DNA of 64,000 nt from Stanieria sp. NIES-3757 (GCA_002355455.1 AP017375.1:3472001-3536000), one strand, 5' to 3'; counted from the first letter of the stretch, positions 17,544-27,153 are shown. Notes: generated by a model not told the origin, from the sequence alone. A program made the numbers and translations.

Positions 17544-20072
17544 ATGCGTGCAGTGCTTATGGCTGGAGGTTCAGGAACGAGATTAAGACCTCTAACCTGC
17601 GATCTGCCTAAACCAATGGTTCCCATACTAAACCGTCCTATCGCAGAGCATATTATTAATTTATTAAAAAGGCATAAAATCAACGAAATTATCGCTACCC
17701 TTCATTATCTTCCTGATGTCATGAGAGATTACTTTCAAGACGGCAGTGATTTTGGGGTAGAAATGACCTATGCAGTAGAAGAAGAACAACCATTAGGAAC
17801 TGCTGGTTGTGTCAAAAATATTCAGCAATGGTTAGATGATACTTTTTTAGTCATTAGTGGGGATGGAATTACTGACTTTGATTTACAAGCTGCGATCGCT
17901 TTTCATCGCGAGAAAAAATCAAAAGCTACTTTAATTTTGACCCGCGTACCTAATCCAGTAGAATTTGGAGTCGTCATTACCGATGAAACTGGTCATATTC
18001 GTCGTTTTTTAGAAAAACCTTCTCTGAGTGAAATTTTTTCCGATACGGTTAACACTGGTACATACATTCTTGAACCAGAAGTTCTTAATTATTTACCTGA
18101 AAATGAAGAAAGCGATTTTTCTAAAGACTTATTTCCGCTCTTACTAGATAAAAGAGAACCAATTTATGGTTATATTGCTGAAGGTTATTGGTGTGATGTT
18201 GGTCATTTAGATGCGTATCGAGAAGCCCAATATGACGCTTTAGAGGGCAAAGTTGCACTTGAGGTTGCTTACCAAGAAAAATCTCCTGGTTTGTGGGTGG
18301 GAACTAATACTTATATTGATGCTTCCGCCAAAATTGAAACCCCTGCTTTAATTGGTAACAATTGTCGTATTGGAGCGCGAGTCAAAATTGAAGCAGGCAC
18401 GATTATTGGGGATAATGTCACGGTGGGAACGGATGCAGACCTAAAACGCCCGATTCTTTGGAATGGAGTAACCATTGGCGATGAAGCTCATTTAAGAGCT
18501 TGTGTAATTGCTAGAGGAACTAGAGTAGACCGACGCGCCCAAGTTTTAGAAGGTGCTGTAGTAGGGCCACTTTCTACCGTAGGCGAAGAAGCTCAGATTG
18601 CTCCTAATGTCAGAGTTTGGCCTAGTAAACGAATCGAGTCAGGGGCAATTCTCAATATTAATTTAATTTGGGGAAATACCGCGCAAAGAAATCTTTTTGG
18701 ACAACGAGGAGTTTCTGGACTCGCCAATATTGATATTACGCCTGAATTTACGGTTAAACTGGGTTCTTCCTATGGTTCTACCCTTAAACTAGGCTCAACC
18801 GTGTTAGTTTCTCGGGATCAGCGTAGTGTTTCTCGCATGGTAAGCCGTGCTTTGATTGCGGGATTAATGTCGGCAGGAATTAATGTTCAAAATTTGGAAG
18901 CTACTGCGATTCCGATCTCTCGAACTATGACGACTATTCTCGCTGTATCTGGTGGTATACATGTTCGTCTCGATCCCGACCGTCCTGATTATATTTTGAT
19001 CGAATTTTTTGATAAACACGGAATTAATCTTTCTAAATCAAAAGAAAAGAAAATTGAAGGTGCTTATTTTAAAGAAGATTTACGCAGAGCATCAATTCAG
19101 GAGATTGGTAATGTTGCTTATCCAGATCAAGTAATTGAAACTTATAGCCGTAGTTTTGAAAGACATCTCAATATTGAAGCGATTCGTCATAGTGCTTCAA
19201 GAGTAGTGATAGATTATGTTTACGCTGTCTCAGGTGCAATTTTGCCCCAGCTACTAGCCAAATTTGGTTGTGATGCAGTAGTACTTAATGCTAGCCTCAA
19301 ACAATCAGCCCTTTTTACTACAGAAAAAGAAGTTTTACTCAATCAACTTGGGCAAGTGGTTGAAGCTCTCAAAGCCAATCTTGGTGTTCAAGTTTCGGCT
19401 AATGGCGAACAATTTATTTTGGTAGATGAATCTGGTTTACTGATTAGAGGTGAAACTTTAACCGCATTAATGGTTAATACAATTTTGACGGCTAATCCTC
19501 GTAGTACAGTAGTAGTGCCAGTTCATGCTTCTAGTGCTGTCGAACAAATTGCTCGTCGTCATGATGGTAAAGTAATTCGGACTAAAGCTAATCCTACTGC
19601 TTTAATGGAAGCCTCACAAACTAATCCTAATGTCGTCTTAGGTGGCAGTGGCGATATGGGCTTTATCTTCCCTCAACTCCATCCAGGTTTTGATGCAATG
19701 TTTGGCATTGCCAAATTGATCGAAATGCTAACTATCCAAGAGCGATCGCTAGCCCAAATTCGCAGTGAATTACCTCGCGTTTGCCATAGATACTATACTG
19801 TTCGCTGTCCTTGGAAGGTTAAAGGTGCATTAATGCGTTATCTAGTCGAAACTCATCCAACCAACAACTTGGAATTAATTGATGGAGTAAAAATTATTGA
19901 TCCTCATAATGATAATTGGTTGTTAATTCTACCTGACGCAGGTGAACCTTTAGTCCATATTTATGCTAATAGTGAAGATCGTCAATGGGTAGATGATTCT
20001 CTAGCAGAATATCGCCAACGAATTCAAAAATTTATTGATCGAGAACAGGGATTAGTCAGAGATAGCTTATAA
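17544..20072 (+). CDS. Mannose-1-phosphate guanylyltransferase-like protein with LbH and phosphohexomutase-like domains
   Basis: An 842-residue three-part protein. Residues 1-235 are a nucleotidyltransferase (AVLMAGGSGTRLRPLT, KPMVPILNRP, SGDGITDFD, GYWCDVGHLDAYREA) that should make an NDP-sugar, by family GDP-mannose. About 250-370 is a left-handed beta-helix of hexapeptide repeats. The remaining ~450 residues follow the phosphoglucomutase/phosphomannomutase fold (LGGSGDMGFIFPQLHPGFD resembles the sugar-binding loop). The usual catalytic TASHNP serine loop is not seen; the equivalent area reads LAVSGGIHVRLDP. An AGGAGG-like ribosome site (AAGGAGG) precedes the ATG. It probably supplies GDP-mannose for envelope glycans; the C-terminal module may be regulatory. 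Confidence 0.85.
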   Translation: MRAVLMAGGSGTRLRPLTCDLPKPMVPILNRPIAEHIINLLKRHKINEIIATLHYLPDVMRDYFQDGSDFGVEMTYAVEEEQPLGTAGCVKNIQQWLDDTFLVISGDGITDFDLQAAIAFHREKKSKATLILTRVPNPVEFGVVITDETGHIRRFLEKPSLSEIFSDTVNTGTYILEPEVLNYLPENEESDFSKDLFPLLLDKREPIYGYIAEGYWCDVGHLDAYREAQYDALEGKVALEVAYQEKSPGLWVGTNTYIDASAKIETPALIGNNCRIGARVKIEAGTIIGDNVTVGTDADLKRPILWNGVTIGDEAHLRACVIARGTRVDRRAQVLEGAVVGPLSTVGEEAQIAPNVRVWPSKRIESGAILNINLIWGNTAQRNLFGQRGVSGLANIDITPEFTVKLGSSYGSTLKLGSTVLVSRDQRSVSRMVSRALIAGLMSAGINVQNLEATAIPISRTMTTILAVSGGIHVRLDPDRPDYILIEFFDKHGINLSKSKEKKIEGAYFKEDLRRASIQEIGNVAYPDQVIETYSRSFERHLNIEAIRHSASRVVIDYVYAVSGAILPQLLAKFGCDAVVLNASLKQSALFTTEKEVLLNQLGQVVEALKANLGVQVSANGEQFILVDESGLLIRGETLTALMVNTILTANPRSTVVVPVHASSAVEQIARRHDGKVIRTKANPTALMEASQTNPNVVLGGSGDMGFIFPQLHPGFDAMFGIAKLIEMLTIQERSLAQIRSELPRVCHRYYTVRCPWKVKGALMRYLVETHPTNNLELIDGVKIIDPHNDNWLLILPDAGEPLVHIYANSEDRQWVDDSLAEYRQRIQKFIDREQGLVRDSL

Positions 20073-20256
20073 CAGTTAAAAATAGGAGCGATAATTCTTA
20101 TTTTGGGCTGCTCAATTGGTACAATTGTCCTAAATTACCGATTTAGTTTCATTTTGAAGCCAGTCAAATCAATGACAAATCGCTCTGGACAACTCAAACT
20201 CTGACCCAAATTTGAAGAGCGTGTCCTGCTCAATTTACGATAGGAGTGTTGCAATA

Positions 20257-20892
20257 ATGAATAGCTGTATTTTAATGGCTCAAGTAGTCAGCGACCCAGA
20301 ATTACGTTCAACGCAAGATAACCTCGCCGTTTCTTATATGATGGTTGAATTTGAAGGCTTAAGAGCGGAAGATCCACCAGCTAGAATAAGGGTAGTTGGA
20401 TGGGGAAATTTGGCCTCAGAAATTAAACAAAAATATGGACAGGGTGATCAAATAATCATTGAAGGGCGTTTGTCCATGAATGTAGTTGAGCTTCCAGAAG
20501 GTTATAAAGAAAAACGAGCCGAATTAATTGCTTCTCATATTTATCCTGTACAGGGTCAATTGGAAGGATCGGCATCAAGATCTCAAAATCCTTCTTCTCA
20601 AACAACTTCATTCAATCAGCAAGATAATTTTGCTGCTTCAACTCCTTTCTCTCAATCTCCTACTGAACAATCGAAGGTAATGGAAATTGACGAGCCAATT
20701 GCTGCTCCTCAAAAATCAAGTAAAGCATCAGTTAATAGTTCAACTGCTCCAAATAATGAGGATTGGGATGATATTCCCTTTGTGCGAGCAGTTAGCTATA
20801 AAACCGACAGCGAGAAACTTTATGACTCATGGGAAATAGAGGCAAATCGTCCAGGCATCTGGCTGCATGGAAACAAAGGTTTATTTCTCTAA
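20257..20892 (+). CDS. ycf41: Ycf41 / single-stranded DNA-binding-like protein
   Basis: A 211-residue protein with an OB-fold SSB-like domain over the first ~105 residues: MNSCILMAQVVSDPELR, LRAEDPPARIRVVGWGNLA, GDQIIIEGRLSMN, EKRAELIASHIYPV. A Ser/Gln/Pro-rich linker follows, then WDDIPFVRAV. The DDIPF resembles the acidic partner-binding tip of SSB, but here about 35 residues follow it. The start was set at 20257 because AGGAG lies 10-15 bases upstream and the family begins MNSC; a TTG 45 bases earlier has no ribosome site. The family is Ycf41 (plastid-encoded in red algae); DNA binding is inferred. Confidence 0.8.
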   Translation: MNSCILMAQVVSDPELRSTQDNLAVSYMMVEFEGLRAEDPPARIRVVGWGNLASEIKQKYGQGDQIIIEGRLSMNVVELPEGYKEKRAELIASHIYPVQGQLEGSASRSQNPSSQTTSFNQQDNFAASTPFSQSPTEQSKVMEIDEPIAAPQKSSKASVNSSTAPNNEDWDDIPFVRAVSYKTDSEKLYDSWEIEANRPGIWLHGNKGLFL

Positions 20893-21148
20893 ATTAAATA
20901 ATTTAGATTTTGTTCTACTAAGCTGTTGTGCATTTAAATAAATTGCATTAACAGCATTACTTTTTTGGCAACTTGACGGGTTGAGTTAACTAATAGCATT
21001 AAAATTGTTTGGCTTCAGAATCAGTTTGTAACCAAATATTTAATTTTAGTATTGATTTTTCTACAGAGTATGTTAGTATAGAATCCGTGACTAAAACAGG
21101 GTTAAAACTAAGTTAAATCAATTTTTAAGCTGTTTTATTCTAAAATTT

Positions 21149-21222
21149 GGGACTGTAGTTCAGTTGGTTAGAATGCCTGCCTGTCACGCAGGAGGTCGCG
21201 GGTTCGAGCCCCGTCAGTCCCG
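21149..21222 (+). tRNA. trnD: tRNA-Asp (GTC)
   Basis: A 74-base cloverleaf. The acceptor GGGACTG pairs with CAGTCCC (21215-21221), the discriminator is G, and the D-loop has AGTTGGTTAGA. The anticodon stem-loop reads CCTGCCTGTCACGCAGG with anticodon GTC. The T-arm is CGCGGGTTCGAGCCCCG. CCA is not encoded. No intron. It stands in a spacer between ycf41 and the leftward GH57 gene. Confidence 0.97.
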
Positions 21223-21419
21223 TAAAAGATAGAATCAAAATTTTAGATTTATTTGCGGAAAAGTGATGCTTCCAGTGACACTTAGTTTAATTGGTTTGGC
21301 ATTAGCTAATCTGGTTTACTTTTTTTTGTAGTAGTTCCAAATTTAAATTTTCTCTGCCAACAATTGTCTAGAAAAGATTTTGTAGGGACGTAGCTCTTAC
21401 TACGTCCTCAAATCCTAAA

Positions 21420-23681
21420 TTAGGGCGATCGCAGAGTAATAAATTTATTTTCTGGTAAATAATCACGAAACTCCCCGTGGTCAGCAAAAATTCCAATAAT
21501 ATGTAAAGGATAATCAGGTTCAATCTGTAAATCTGCCCAAGGAACTGATATCTCTAAACATTGATTAAAAACAGCATCGGCACGACTAGAGCGAATATGC
21601 CATTGATAATGTTCTTGGGCTTCTTGCAACCAAACTGATTCTGTGAGTAAATTAATTCCTAAATGATGATGGAAGAGATAATTTAAGGGAGCTTCATCAG
21701 GTAATCCTGCAATTGGCGCAGGACTATTATGCATCCCAATTTCTGGATAATACCAAAGCAGATGCAATTCGTTGGCTAGATTCTGACCTGGTTTTACTCC
21801 AGATTTAACATCAACCCGCACATAAAAATTAAGGTGGTCTAGACCATAAAAAATCCTTTGCACATTACTACTACGATGCATGGTTCCCCTGGCACCACCT
21901 ACTTCAATGCGACCAGCTTTATCCCAATCTTGTTCGTTACCAATACCATTAATAATCGGATGAATAAAGCTTTGCGGAGCGCGATCGCCTGTAATTTGTC
22001 TTTTTTCGACTGGTTGTTTTAATTTAGGTGGAATTGGTTCATTTAAGGCATGATAAAGCGCACAAAGATGTTCGCGGAAAAGTTGGTCGAACATTTCATC
22101 TTGATTAGAAGAATGACCTTCGCCAAACCACCAAAACCAATCCGATCCTTCTGCTGCATATAACGCTTCCCAAGCTTCAGGATTATTTTCTTCGGTCGCT
22201 TCGGGATGTTTAGCTAAAGTCTCTCTCGCTTCTGTTAGTAGATCCCATGCCCTATTTTTGACAGGATCGCCTATCCAGGTAGTAAAATTGCCATCAACCC
22301 AAGAACCACTATGTAACCTATCAGCAGGAATGGTAGCTGTCGGGGGAAATTGTTCGATAAATTCAGATACAGTAACTAACTTGATATCTTTATCGTTACT
22401 TAGTTTTTCATATAAAGCTTCCAGGAAAGGTAAACCATCTTTTTGATAATATTCCCAACAGTTTTCTCCATCCAATGCAATCGTAACTAACCAAGGTTGT
22501 TCTAGAGAAGTTCCTTTATTTTGTTGATGGGATTTGAGAGAACGGGCGATCGCATCTAAATGTCCAATTAAATCTGATGCTGCATGACGGGGATTCATAT
22601 TTCCGTAAGTAAAACCGATTAAATCTGATAAACGGTGATCGCGGAAAACAATTGCTAAATTACCTGAAGGTGTTTCGAGACGATAGGGACGATAAAGTAG
22701 TTCTGGTTCATAGACATTACCAGCTTCATCGCGATGAAAGAAATGTTGAATACTCCAACCCAAAACAGCTTCGTCAGAACAAATCCATTTAAAACCTTCT
22801 TTGGCGATATAAGGCAGAATTACAGGACTTACCGACTGTTCTGAAGGCCACAAACCACGAGGTTCGCGATTAAACCTTTCAATATACATATCCCAAGCTT
22901 TACGAAGATGACGGGGAATATCTTCTTCCCATTGAAAACGATGCTGTGGTAAAGCCATTTGGGGAACAGCTACTCTACCCGAATTAGTATCAGCCAGTAA
23001 AGGTAAAATTGGATGAGTATAAGGAGTAGTTGTAACCTCTAACTGTCCAGCATCCTGCATTTGTTTATGTTGAGGAATAATGCGACGGATGATCTCTCTT
23101 TGTTTAGAATAAATTCTCTGGCGATCGGCTAAAGTAAAGTTTTTGCCTTGTTTTAACCAAGTTTCAATTTCTGGATCGTTCCAAAAAATTGGATCGATCC
23201 AAGCTAAATTATGCCATGCCAGCAAATCGCTATAGTCTTGTAAAGTCCAATTTTTGAGACACCAAGTATATCCTTCCGCTTGTCTTTGGTGATATAACTG
23301 AGCGTAACGAGGATGGGGTTCAATCAAAGTATGGTAATGACCATCAAAAAAATGCTGGATAATGTATTGTTTTTGTGGTTCAGTTAACTGTGCTTCAGGA
23401 GTTAAAGCTAAAGTCAAGTAAGGATCGAAAGCAACACCCTCAGCATAATCTTCTAATTGCAACATTAACGAAGGAACAAGATTAACTGTTTGATGTAATT
23501 TAGGATATTTTTCCAGAATTAAAATCAGATCCAGATAGTCTTTAGTACCATGCAATCTTACCCAAGGCAAGCGGTATTGCCCGGCAGAATTCGTAATAGC
23601 TTCGCGAGACTTGTATAAAGGTTGATGTTGATGCCAAATAAAAGCGACGTAGAGAGGATGAGACATAAGAATATTGTTCAC
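21420..23681 (-). CDS. Glycoside hydrolase family 57 (alpha-amylase/amylopullulanase-like)
   Basis: A 753-residue GH57 enzyme. Conserved motifs in order: WHQHQPLY near the N-terminus, GLWPSEQSVS, KWICSDEAVLGW (carrying the catalytic glutamate nucleophile) and LDGENCWEYY (carrying the acid/base Asp). The C-terminal ~180 residues look like a beta-rich DOMON-type or glucan-associated domain (GRIEVGGARGTMHRSS, FYGLDHLNFYVRVDV). No signal peptide is evident, so it should act in the cytosol on glycogen or maltodextrins. An internal ATG five codons in (MSHPLYVAF) is an alternative start. Family is firm; exact bond specificity is not. Confidence 0.88.
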   Translation of the reverse strand: MNNILMSHPLYVAFIWHQHQPLYKSREAITNSAGQYRLPWVRLHGTKDYLDLILILEKYPKLHQTVNLVPSLMLQLEDYAEGVAFDPYLTLALTPEAQLTEPQKQYIIQHFFDGHYHTLIEPHPRYAQLYHQRQAEGYTWCLKNWTLQDYSDLLAWHNLAWIDPIFWNDPEIETWLKQGKNFTLADRQRIYSKQREIIRRIIPQHKQMQDAGQLEVTTTPYTHPILPLLADTNSGRVAVPQMALPQHRFQWEEDIPRHLRKAWDMYIERFNREPRGLWPSEQSVSPVILPYIAKEGFKWICSDEAVLGWSIQHFFHRDEAGNVYEPELLYRPYRLETPSGNLAIVFRDHRLSDLIGFTYGNMNPRHAASDLIGHLDAIARSLKSHQQNKGTSLEQPWLVTIALDGENCWEYYQKDGLPFLEALYEKLSNDKDIKLVTVSEFIEQFPPTATIPADRLHSGSWVDGNFTTWIGDPVKNRAWDLLTEARETLAKHPEATEENNPEAWEALYAAEGSDWFWWFGEGHSSNQDEMFDQLFREHLCALYHALNEPIPPKLKQPVEKRQITGDRAPQSFIHPIINGIGNEQDWDKAGRIEVGGARGTMHRSSNVQRIFYGLDHLNFYVRVDVKSGVKPGQNLANELHLLWYYPEIGMHNSPAPIAGLPDEAPLNYLFHHHLGINLLTESVWLQEAQEHYQWHIRSSRADAVFNQCLEISVPWADLQIEPDYPLHIIGIFADHGEFRDYLPENKFITLRSP

Positions 23682-23850
23682 TCAAGAAGATGATTGGGGA
23701 GTTTTACTATCTACAAGTTCTCTGATTTGCTCCTCAAACTTTTATCTTAAAACTTTTTTTTATCTTATTTTGCTATTTTTTTAACTAGCAGTTTTTATTT
23801 ATAGTATTTCTCACTTTTATGAGGTATACCCTAAGATACTGGTTTTTGTT

Positions 23851-23906
23851 GATGGTTAATTGTTAATAGTTGATTGATAACTGGTAACTGGTCACTGATA
23901 ACTGTT
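23851..23906. repeat. TAACTG/GTCACTG interspersed repeat tract
   Basis: A run of related short units (GTTAATTGTTAATAGTTGATTGATAAC, then GGTAACTGGTCACTGATAACTG) lies between the leftward CHAT and GH57 genes. It matches the tract type at 17061-17088 and, inverted, at 61841-61869. It overlaps the 3' end of the CHAT gene by two bases. Confidence 0.5.
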
Positions 23907-26688
23907 AAAGCCAATTACCTACTAAAACATAAGCAGCCCAATAATAAGGATGAGGTGGTAAATTCTGAACTTCCTGGAAAGGAGGGTTTTGACGTAAATA
24001 GTTAAGTAAGGATAGTTGAGCATTTTGTAAAGCGTCTAATCTAGTTTGTTGAGGATTTTTAAGATTTTGATAAAATTGTTGCATCAATTCAGCCGTGGAT
24101 GAATCTCTGACTGACCAAAGAGTAGCTAAGGTACTACTAGCACCAGAACGAACTGCTACACCTGCTAACCCTAAAATAGCTCTTTCGTCACCAGTTGCTG
24201 TTTCACAAGCACTTAATACTAATAGTTGAGGTGTAGTGACTGGTTGTTGGTTGAGTAATTCGCCTAATTTTTCTATGGTAAAAGGTTCACCATCTCCAGT
24301 AAGAATAAAACTTTGTTCTGGTTGGGAACTGAATAAACCGTGAGTGGCTAAATGAACAATAGTAAAGTTATCTTGCAGTCGTTTTTCTAAAGCTTGAGTG
24401 GTTAAGTTTTGATCTAATAAGATTTTAGTGTTAGGAAATAGTTGTTTAATGTGTTCTAGTTCTTCAGGAACGTTTGGTAGGGATGGAAAAATTCCTGTCT
24501 TAGTTGATAAAGATTGGCTCACCCCACCAGCAAAAATTTTGAGTTTGGCTCGATTTATTTTTGCAGGATTAATTAATTGCAAACTAGGAACTAAACCCAC
24601 TCCATAGCGTTCAATTAGATATTGTTGTCCATCATAAAGAGCAGCTAAAGGAATTTGTTCAAAAGAACTATTACCAGCAAAAATTAAACGTTTAATTTGT
24701 TTGGCTTGAAGTTGCACGCTAATTGGTTCGATCAACCAATCATTCAATTGTTTTAATAGTGGTAAAAGAGTTTCCAGATTTGCTTGGATTTCTTCGGGAG
24801 TAGGGTTAGAAGTATAAAATATATTGCGTGCAGAATTATCAAGACTAGAATTATCTAAATTATCATAAAGTTCTGCAATGACCTGGTTGACTTGTTGTTC
24901 GGTTACAGGTACGGTAACTTGACGCAGAGATTCTCCTGGTAAGGAAAGAATAATTTCTAATCGATTGGGTAAGATAACAGGATAAATAAAGGCTGCTTGA
25001 GGATCGAGGTTGTCAATTTTAACCGAAGTATTGGTGGGAATTAAACAAAGATCCGCTAGTAAATTATCTAGTTCTGCTATTTGTAAGGATTCTACCACTC
25101 GACGAGCTAATTCTAAATTATCGCTACTGTTAATTAGATTGCGTTGAGAATCAATTAATCTAAGAGAATCCAATTCTGAAAGAGTAAATTGTGATTGTAG
25201 TAATAAATCAGCTAATTCTAAATAAACTGGTTTAACTTCTTGCTGAAAATCAAACTGAATATCTTTCAGATTACTATTTAAGTCTGCCCGTAGAGATTGC
25301 AAACTATTATAAGCACCAGCATAAGCTAAAAGTGCCTCAGACTGCTTGCCCTGTTGTTTAAGTAATTTACCTAATTGAGATTGCCACAAATAAATTACTT
25401 CTCGAACATCTTGAGTTACACTTTGTTCTTGAGCGAGTTTTAAGGCTTGTTTAGTTAAAGCGATCGCTTCGCGCCTCGCCTTTGGCGAGACCGCTCTCGG
25501 ATTTTTATCCTGTTGTTCAGCAACTTTGCCCAAATAACCCAAGGTATAGCTAGTTGCTAAAGGATCTTTAATTTGATTTGCTCTTGTTAAAGCCGAATTA
25601 AGAACAGTTTCTGCTTTTTCTCTCTCAGCTAATTTGAGCAGACATTGAGCGTAGTTAATTAAAGTGTAAACAGAAGTACGGCTTGGCGGTAAATTTTTTA
25701 GAGCAGTTTCAATTGTTGGTTGTAAAACTTGTCGGTCTTGAACTAGCTTTAATTTGAGTTGTAAAAGGAATTCTCCGCCAATTTGGTTTAATTCTAATTG
25801 CTCAGTGTGAACCCAACTTTGGAGTCTTCGCTTAGTTTCTCTTTCCCACCATTTTTCCAGATCGATTAACAAACTAAACTGATTAAGTTGCGCTTGGACA
25901 GAAGCAAAAGAAGCAGCAGCGTTACCATTAGTCGCTTGTTGATAAGTAGCAATTGCTGGCTGATAGGGTTGTAATGCCTCCGTAATCGATTCAGTTTCAA
26001 TAATTTCTGTAACTTTTTCGTAATTCCAACTGTCTCGCAGACGATTACCTAAAAATCTTTCTGTATTACCTAAACTCAGAAGGGTAGCATTAACTTCCTT
26101 TGAATTTTGAACAGCAGCTAAACTAAGTTTTAATACTTGTTTTGAGTCCTCTAACCTGCCTTGTTTTCTGAGCAAATCTCCTAAACTACGTAAACCAATA
26201 CCTGTGGTTTGGGATAAAGCCTCTTGATTATGAGTATAAGAATTTAGTAGTTGGGAGATAGCAACAGCTTGAGATTGAGTTGGCTTACTCCCCAAAGCAT
26301 CGAGTAAAGTTGTATAAGCTTGAGAATTTAAACCTAAGTCTTGATAAGCTTGAGCTTGATTAATTAAACTTTTTAGTCTACCTTCGCGAGCACGCAGTGC
26401 CTCGGCTTCGCCGAGACCGCCTTGACGCTCATAATTATCTGCTGCTTGTTGCCAAAAATCAATCGCTTCAGCTAATTTTCCTGCATTGTAATATTGTTGT
26501 CCTAACTGGGCTAAAGCCAAGGCTGACTTTTCTTCTGAAACGACAGTTGACAGCGCAGTCACCGCAGGTAAATGCTTTGACCAGACTGGTAAACTTACAG
26601 TAGAAACTAACCCGAATAATGCAGCAGTAGCATAAGTAACTACTTTACACCATAATTTACTAAAAATTGTTAACCTAGGCTTGTTCAT
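23905..26688 (-). CDS. TPR-CHAT domain protein
   Basis: A 927-residue protein. A hydrophobic N-terminus (about 14-35) is followed by TPR-like helical repeats (first LALAQLGQQYYNAGKLAEAIDFWQQA, about 56-500). The C-terminal CHAT caspase-like domain (about 650-927) has the expected His in IVHLATHGLF (near 780) and Cys in LSACETATGD (near 826). So it keeps the catalytic dyad of a clan-CD protease. The partner or substrate is unknown; cyanobacteria carry many TPR-CHAT genes, some tied to programmed death or defence. Two palindromic repeats sit in frame in the gene (25460-25500 and about 26391-26424), adding Arg/Ala/Gly/Glu-rich peptide. Confidence 0.88.
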   Translation of the reverse strand: MNKPRLTIFSKLWCKVVTYATAALFGLVSTVSLPVWSKHLPAVTALSTVVSEEKSALALAQLGQQYYNAGKLAEAIDFWQQAADNYERQGGLGEAEALRAREGRLKSLINQAQAYQDLGLNSQAYTTLLDALGSKPTQSQAVAISQLLNSYTHNQEALSQTTGIGLRSLGDLLRKQGRLEDSKQVLKLSLAAVQNSKEVNATLLSLGNTERFLGNRLRDSWNYEKVTEIIETESITEALQPYQPAIATYQQATNGNAAASFASVQAQLNQFSLLIDLEKWWERETKRRLQSWVHTEQLELNQIGGEFLLQLKLKLVQDRQVLQPTIETALKNLPPSRTSVYTLINYAQCLLKLAEREKAETVLNSALTRANQIKDPLATSYTLGYLGKVAEQQDKNPRAVSPKARREAIALTKQALKLAQEQSVTQDVREVIYLWQSQLGKLLKQQGKQSEALLAYAGAYNSLQSLRADLNSNLKDIQFDFQQEVKPVYLELADLLLQSQFTLSELDSLRLIDSQRNLINSSDNLELARRVVESLQIAELDNLLADLCLIPTNTSVKIDNLDPQAAFIYPVILPNRLEIILSLPGESLRQVTVPVTEQQVNQVIAELYDNLDNSSLDNSARNIFYTSNPTPEEIQANLETLLPLLKQLNDWLIEPISVQLQAKQIKRLIFAGNSSFEQIPLAALYDGQQYLIERYGVGLVPSLQLINPAKINRAKLKIFAGGVSQSLSTKTGIFPSLPNVPEELEHIKQLFPNTKILLDQNLTTQALEKRLQDNFTIVHLATHGLFSSQPEQSFILTGDGEPFTIEKLGELLNQQPVTTPQLLVLSACETATGDERAILGLAGVAVRSGASSTLATLWSVRDSSTAELMQQFYQNLKNPQQTRLDALQNAQLSLLNYLRQNPPFQEVQNLPPHPYYWAAYVLVGNWL
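25460..25500. repeat. Palindromic HIP1-associated repeat inside coding sequence
   Basis: A GC-rich island with a HIP1 core (GCGATCGC), then the stem CTCGCC-TTT-GGCGAG, then ACCGCTCTCGG. It stands out from the AT-rich gene and reads in frame as PRAVSPKARREAI in the CHAT protein. It interrupts a TPR-type helix region. A related degenerate copy is intergenic at 8782-8818. Confidence 0.6.
26394..26424. repeat. Second short palindromic repeat in the CHAT gene
   Basis: A perfect stem CTCGGC-TTC-GCCGAG (26401-26415) followed by ACCGCC. On the coding strand it reads as GGLGEAEALR. The GAGACCGC segment is shared with the copy at 25486-25493, which points to the same repeat family. Confidence 0.55.
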
Positions 26689-26789
26689 ATAGGAACGAGA
26701 AACACAAGCTCACTTTAATGACACAAGTTTCTCACATTTACTTCTTAGGGTAAAAGATATTTTTCCTATTCCTCACACCAAACAAAGCC

Positions 26790-26987
26790 ATGTCTCGTCA
26801 ACCTGAAATTCTTAACCAATTTATTCGTTTTCTTCAATCAGATTTAGCCATTCCTAAAGATTGCATTGCGATCGCAAGACGTAGTGGAGAGCAAGATCCC
26901 AATCGTTTATCTTTAATACTTTGGCAATATGGATTAATCACTTTGCAGCAATTAGATCGTGTGTTTGACTGGTTAGAGACGGTTTGA
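26790..26987 (+). CDS. DUF2949 small protein
   Basis: A 65-residue protein of the cyanobacterial DUF2949 type: QFIRFLQSDLAIPKDCIAIA, LILWQYGLITLQQLDRVFDW. The pattern (helix, IP.D.I..A.R, LP..LWQYGLI.L.QL...FDWL) is the family signature. The function is unknown. It is divergent from the CHAT gene (101-base gap) and followed by a strong terminator 85 bases on. Confidence 0.75.
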   Translation: MSRQPEILNQFIRFLQSDLAIPKDCIAIARRSGEQDPNRLSLILWQYGLITLQQLDRVFDWLETV

Positions 26988-27072
26988 ATAAATTAAATCT
27001 GGGTGCGAAGGATTAGATTGAAAAGCTACAATAATAAAGTTTTGATTAGCGTCATTCCCAAGTTCGATTCCT

Positions 27073-27099
27073 GCTTAGTCTTTGACTAAGCTTTTTTTT
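27073..27099 (+). terminator. Rho-independent terminator
   Basis: Perfect 8-bp stem GCTTAGTC-TTT-GACTAAGC (27073-27091) followed by eight T residues. It lies 85 bases after the DUF2949 stop on the same strand and would end that transcript. Confidence 0.85.
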
Positions 27100-27153
27100 G
27101 CTCTTCAGATATACTTCCGATTGCGATACTCCACACCCTTAATCTGTAGTCAT

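Noticed and set aside
21266-21334. 22-codon hydrophobic frame (MLPVTLSLIGLALANLVYFFL)
   Set aside because: Looks like a tiny photosystem or cytochrome subunit, but matches none recalled (PetG, PetL, PetN, PsaM, PsbM, PsbX, Psb30) and has only a weak ribosome site.
27050-27075. T-loop-like AAGTTCGATTCCTGC suggesting a tRNA remnant
   Set aside because: The flanking bases do not form a T-stem and no anticodon or acceptor stem is present.
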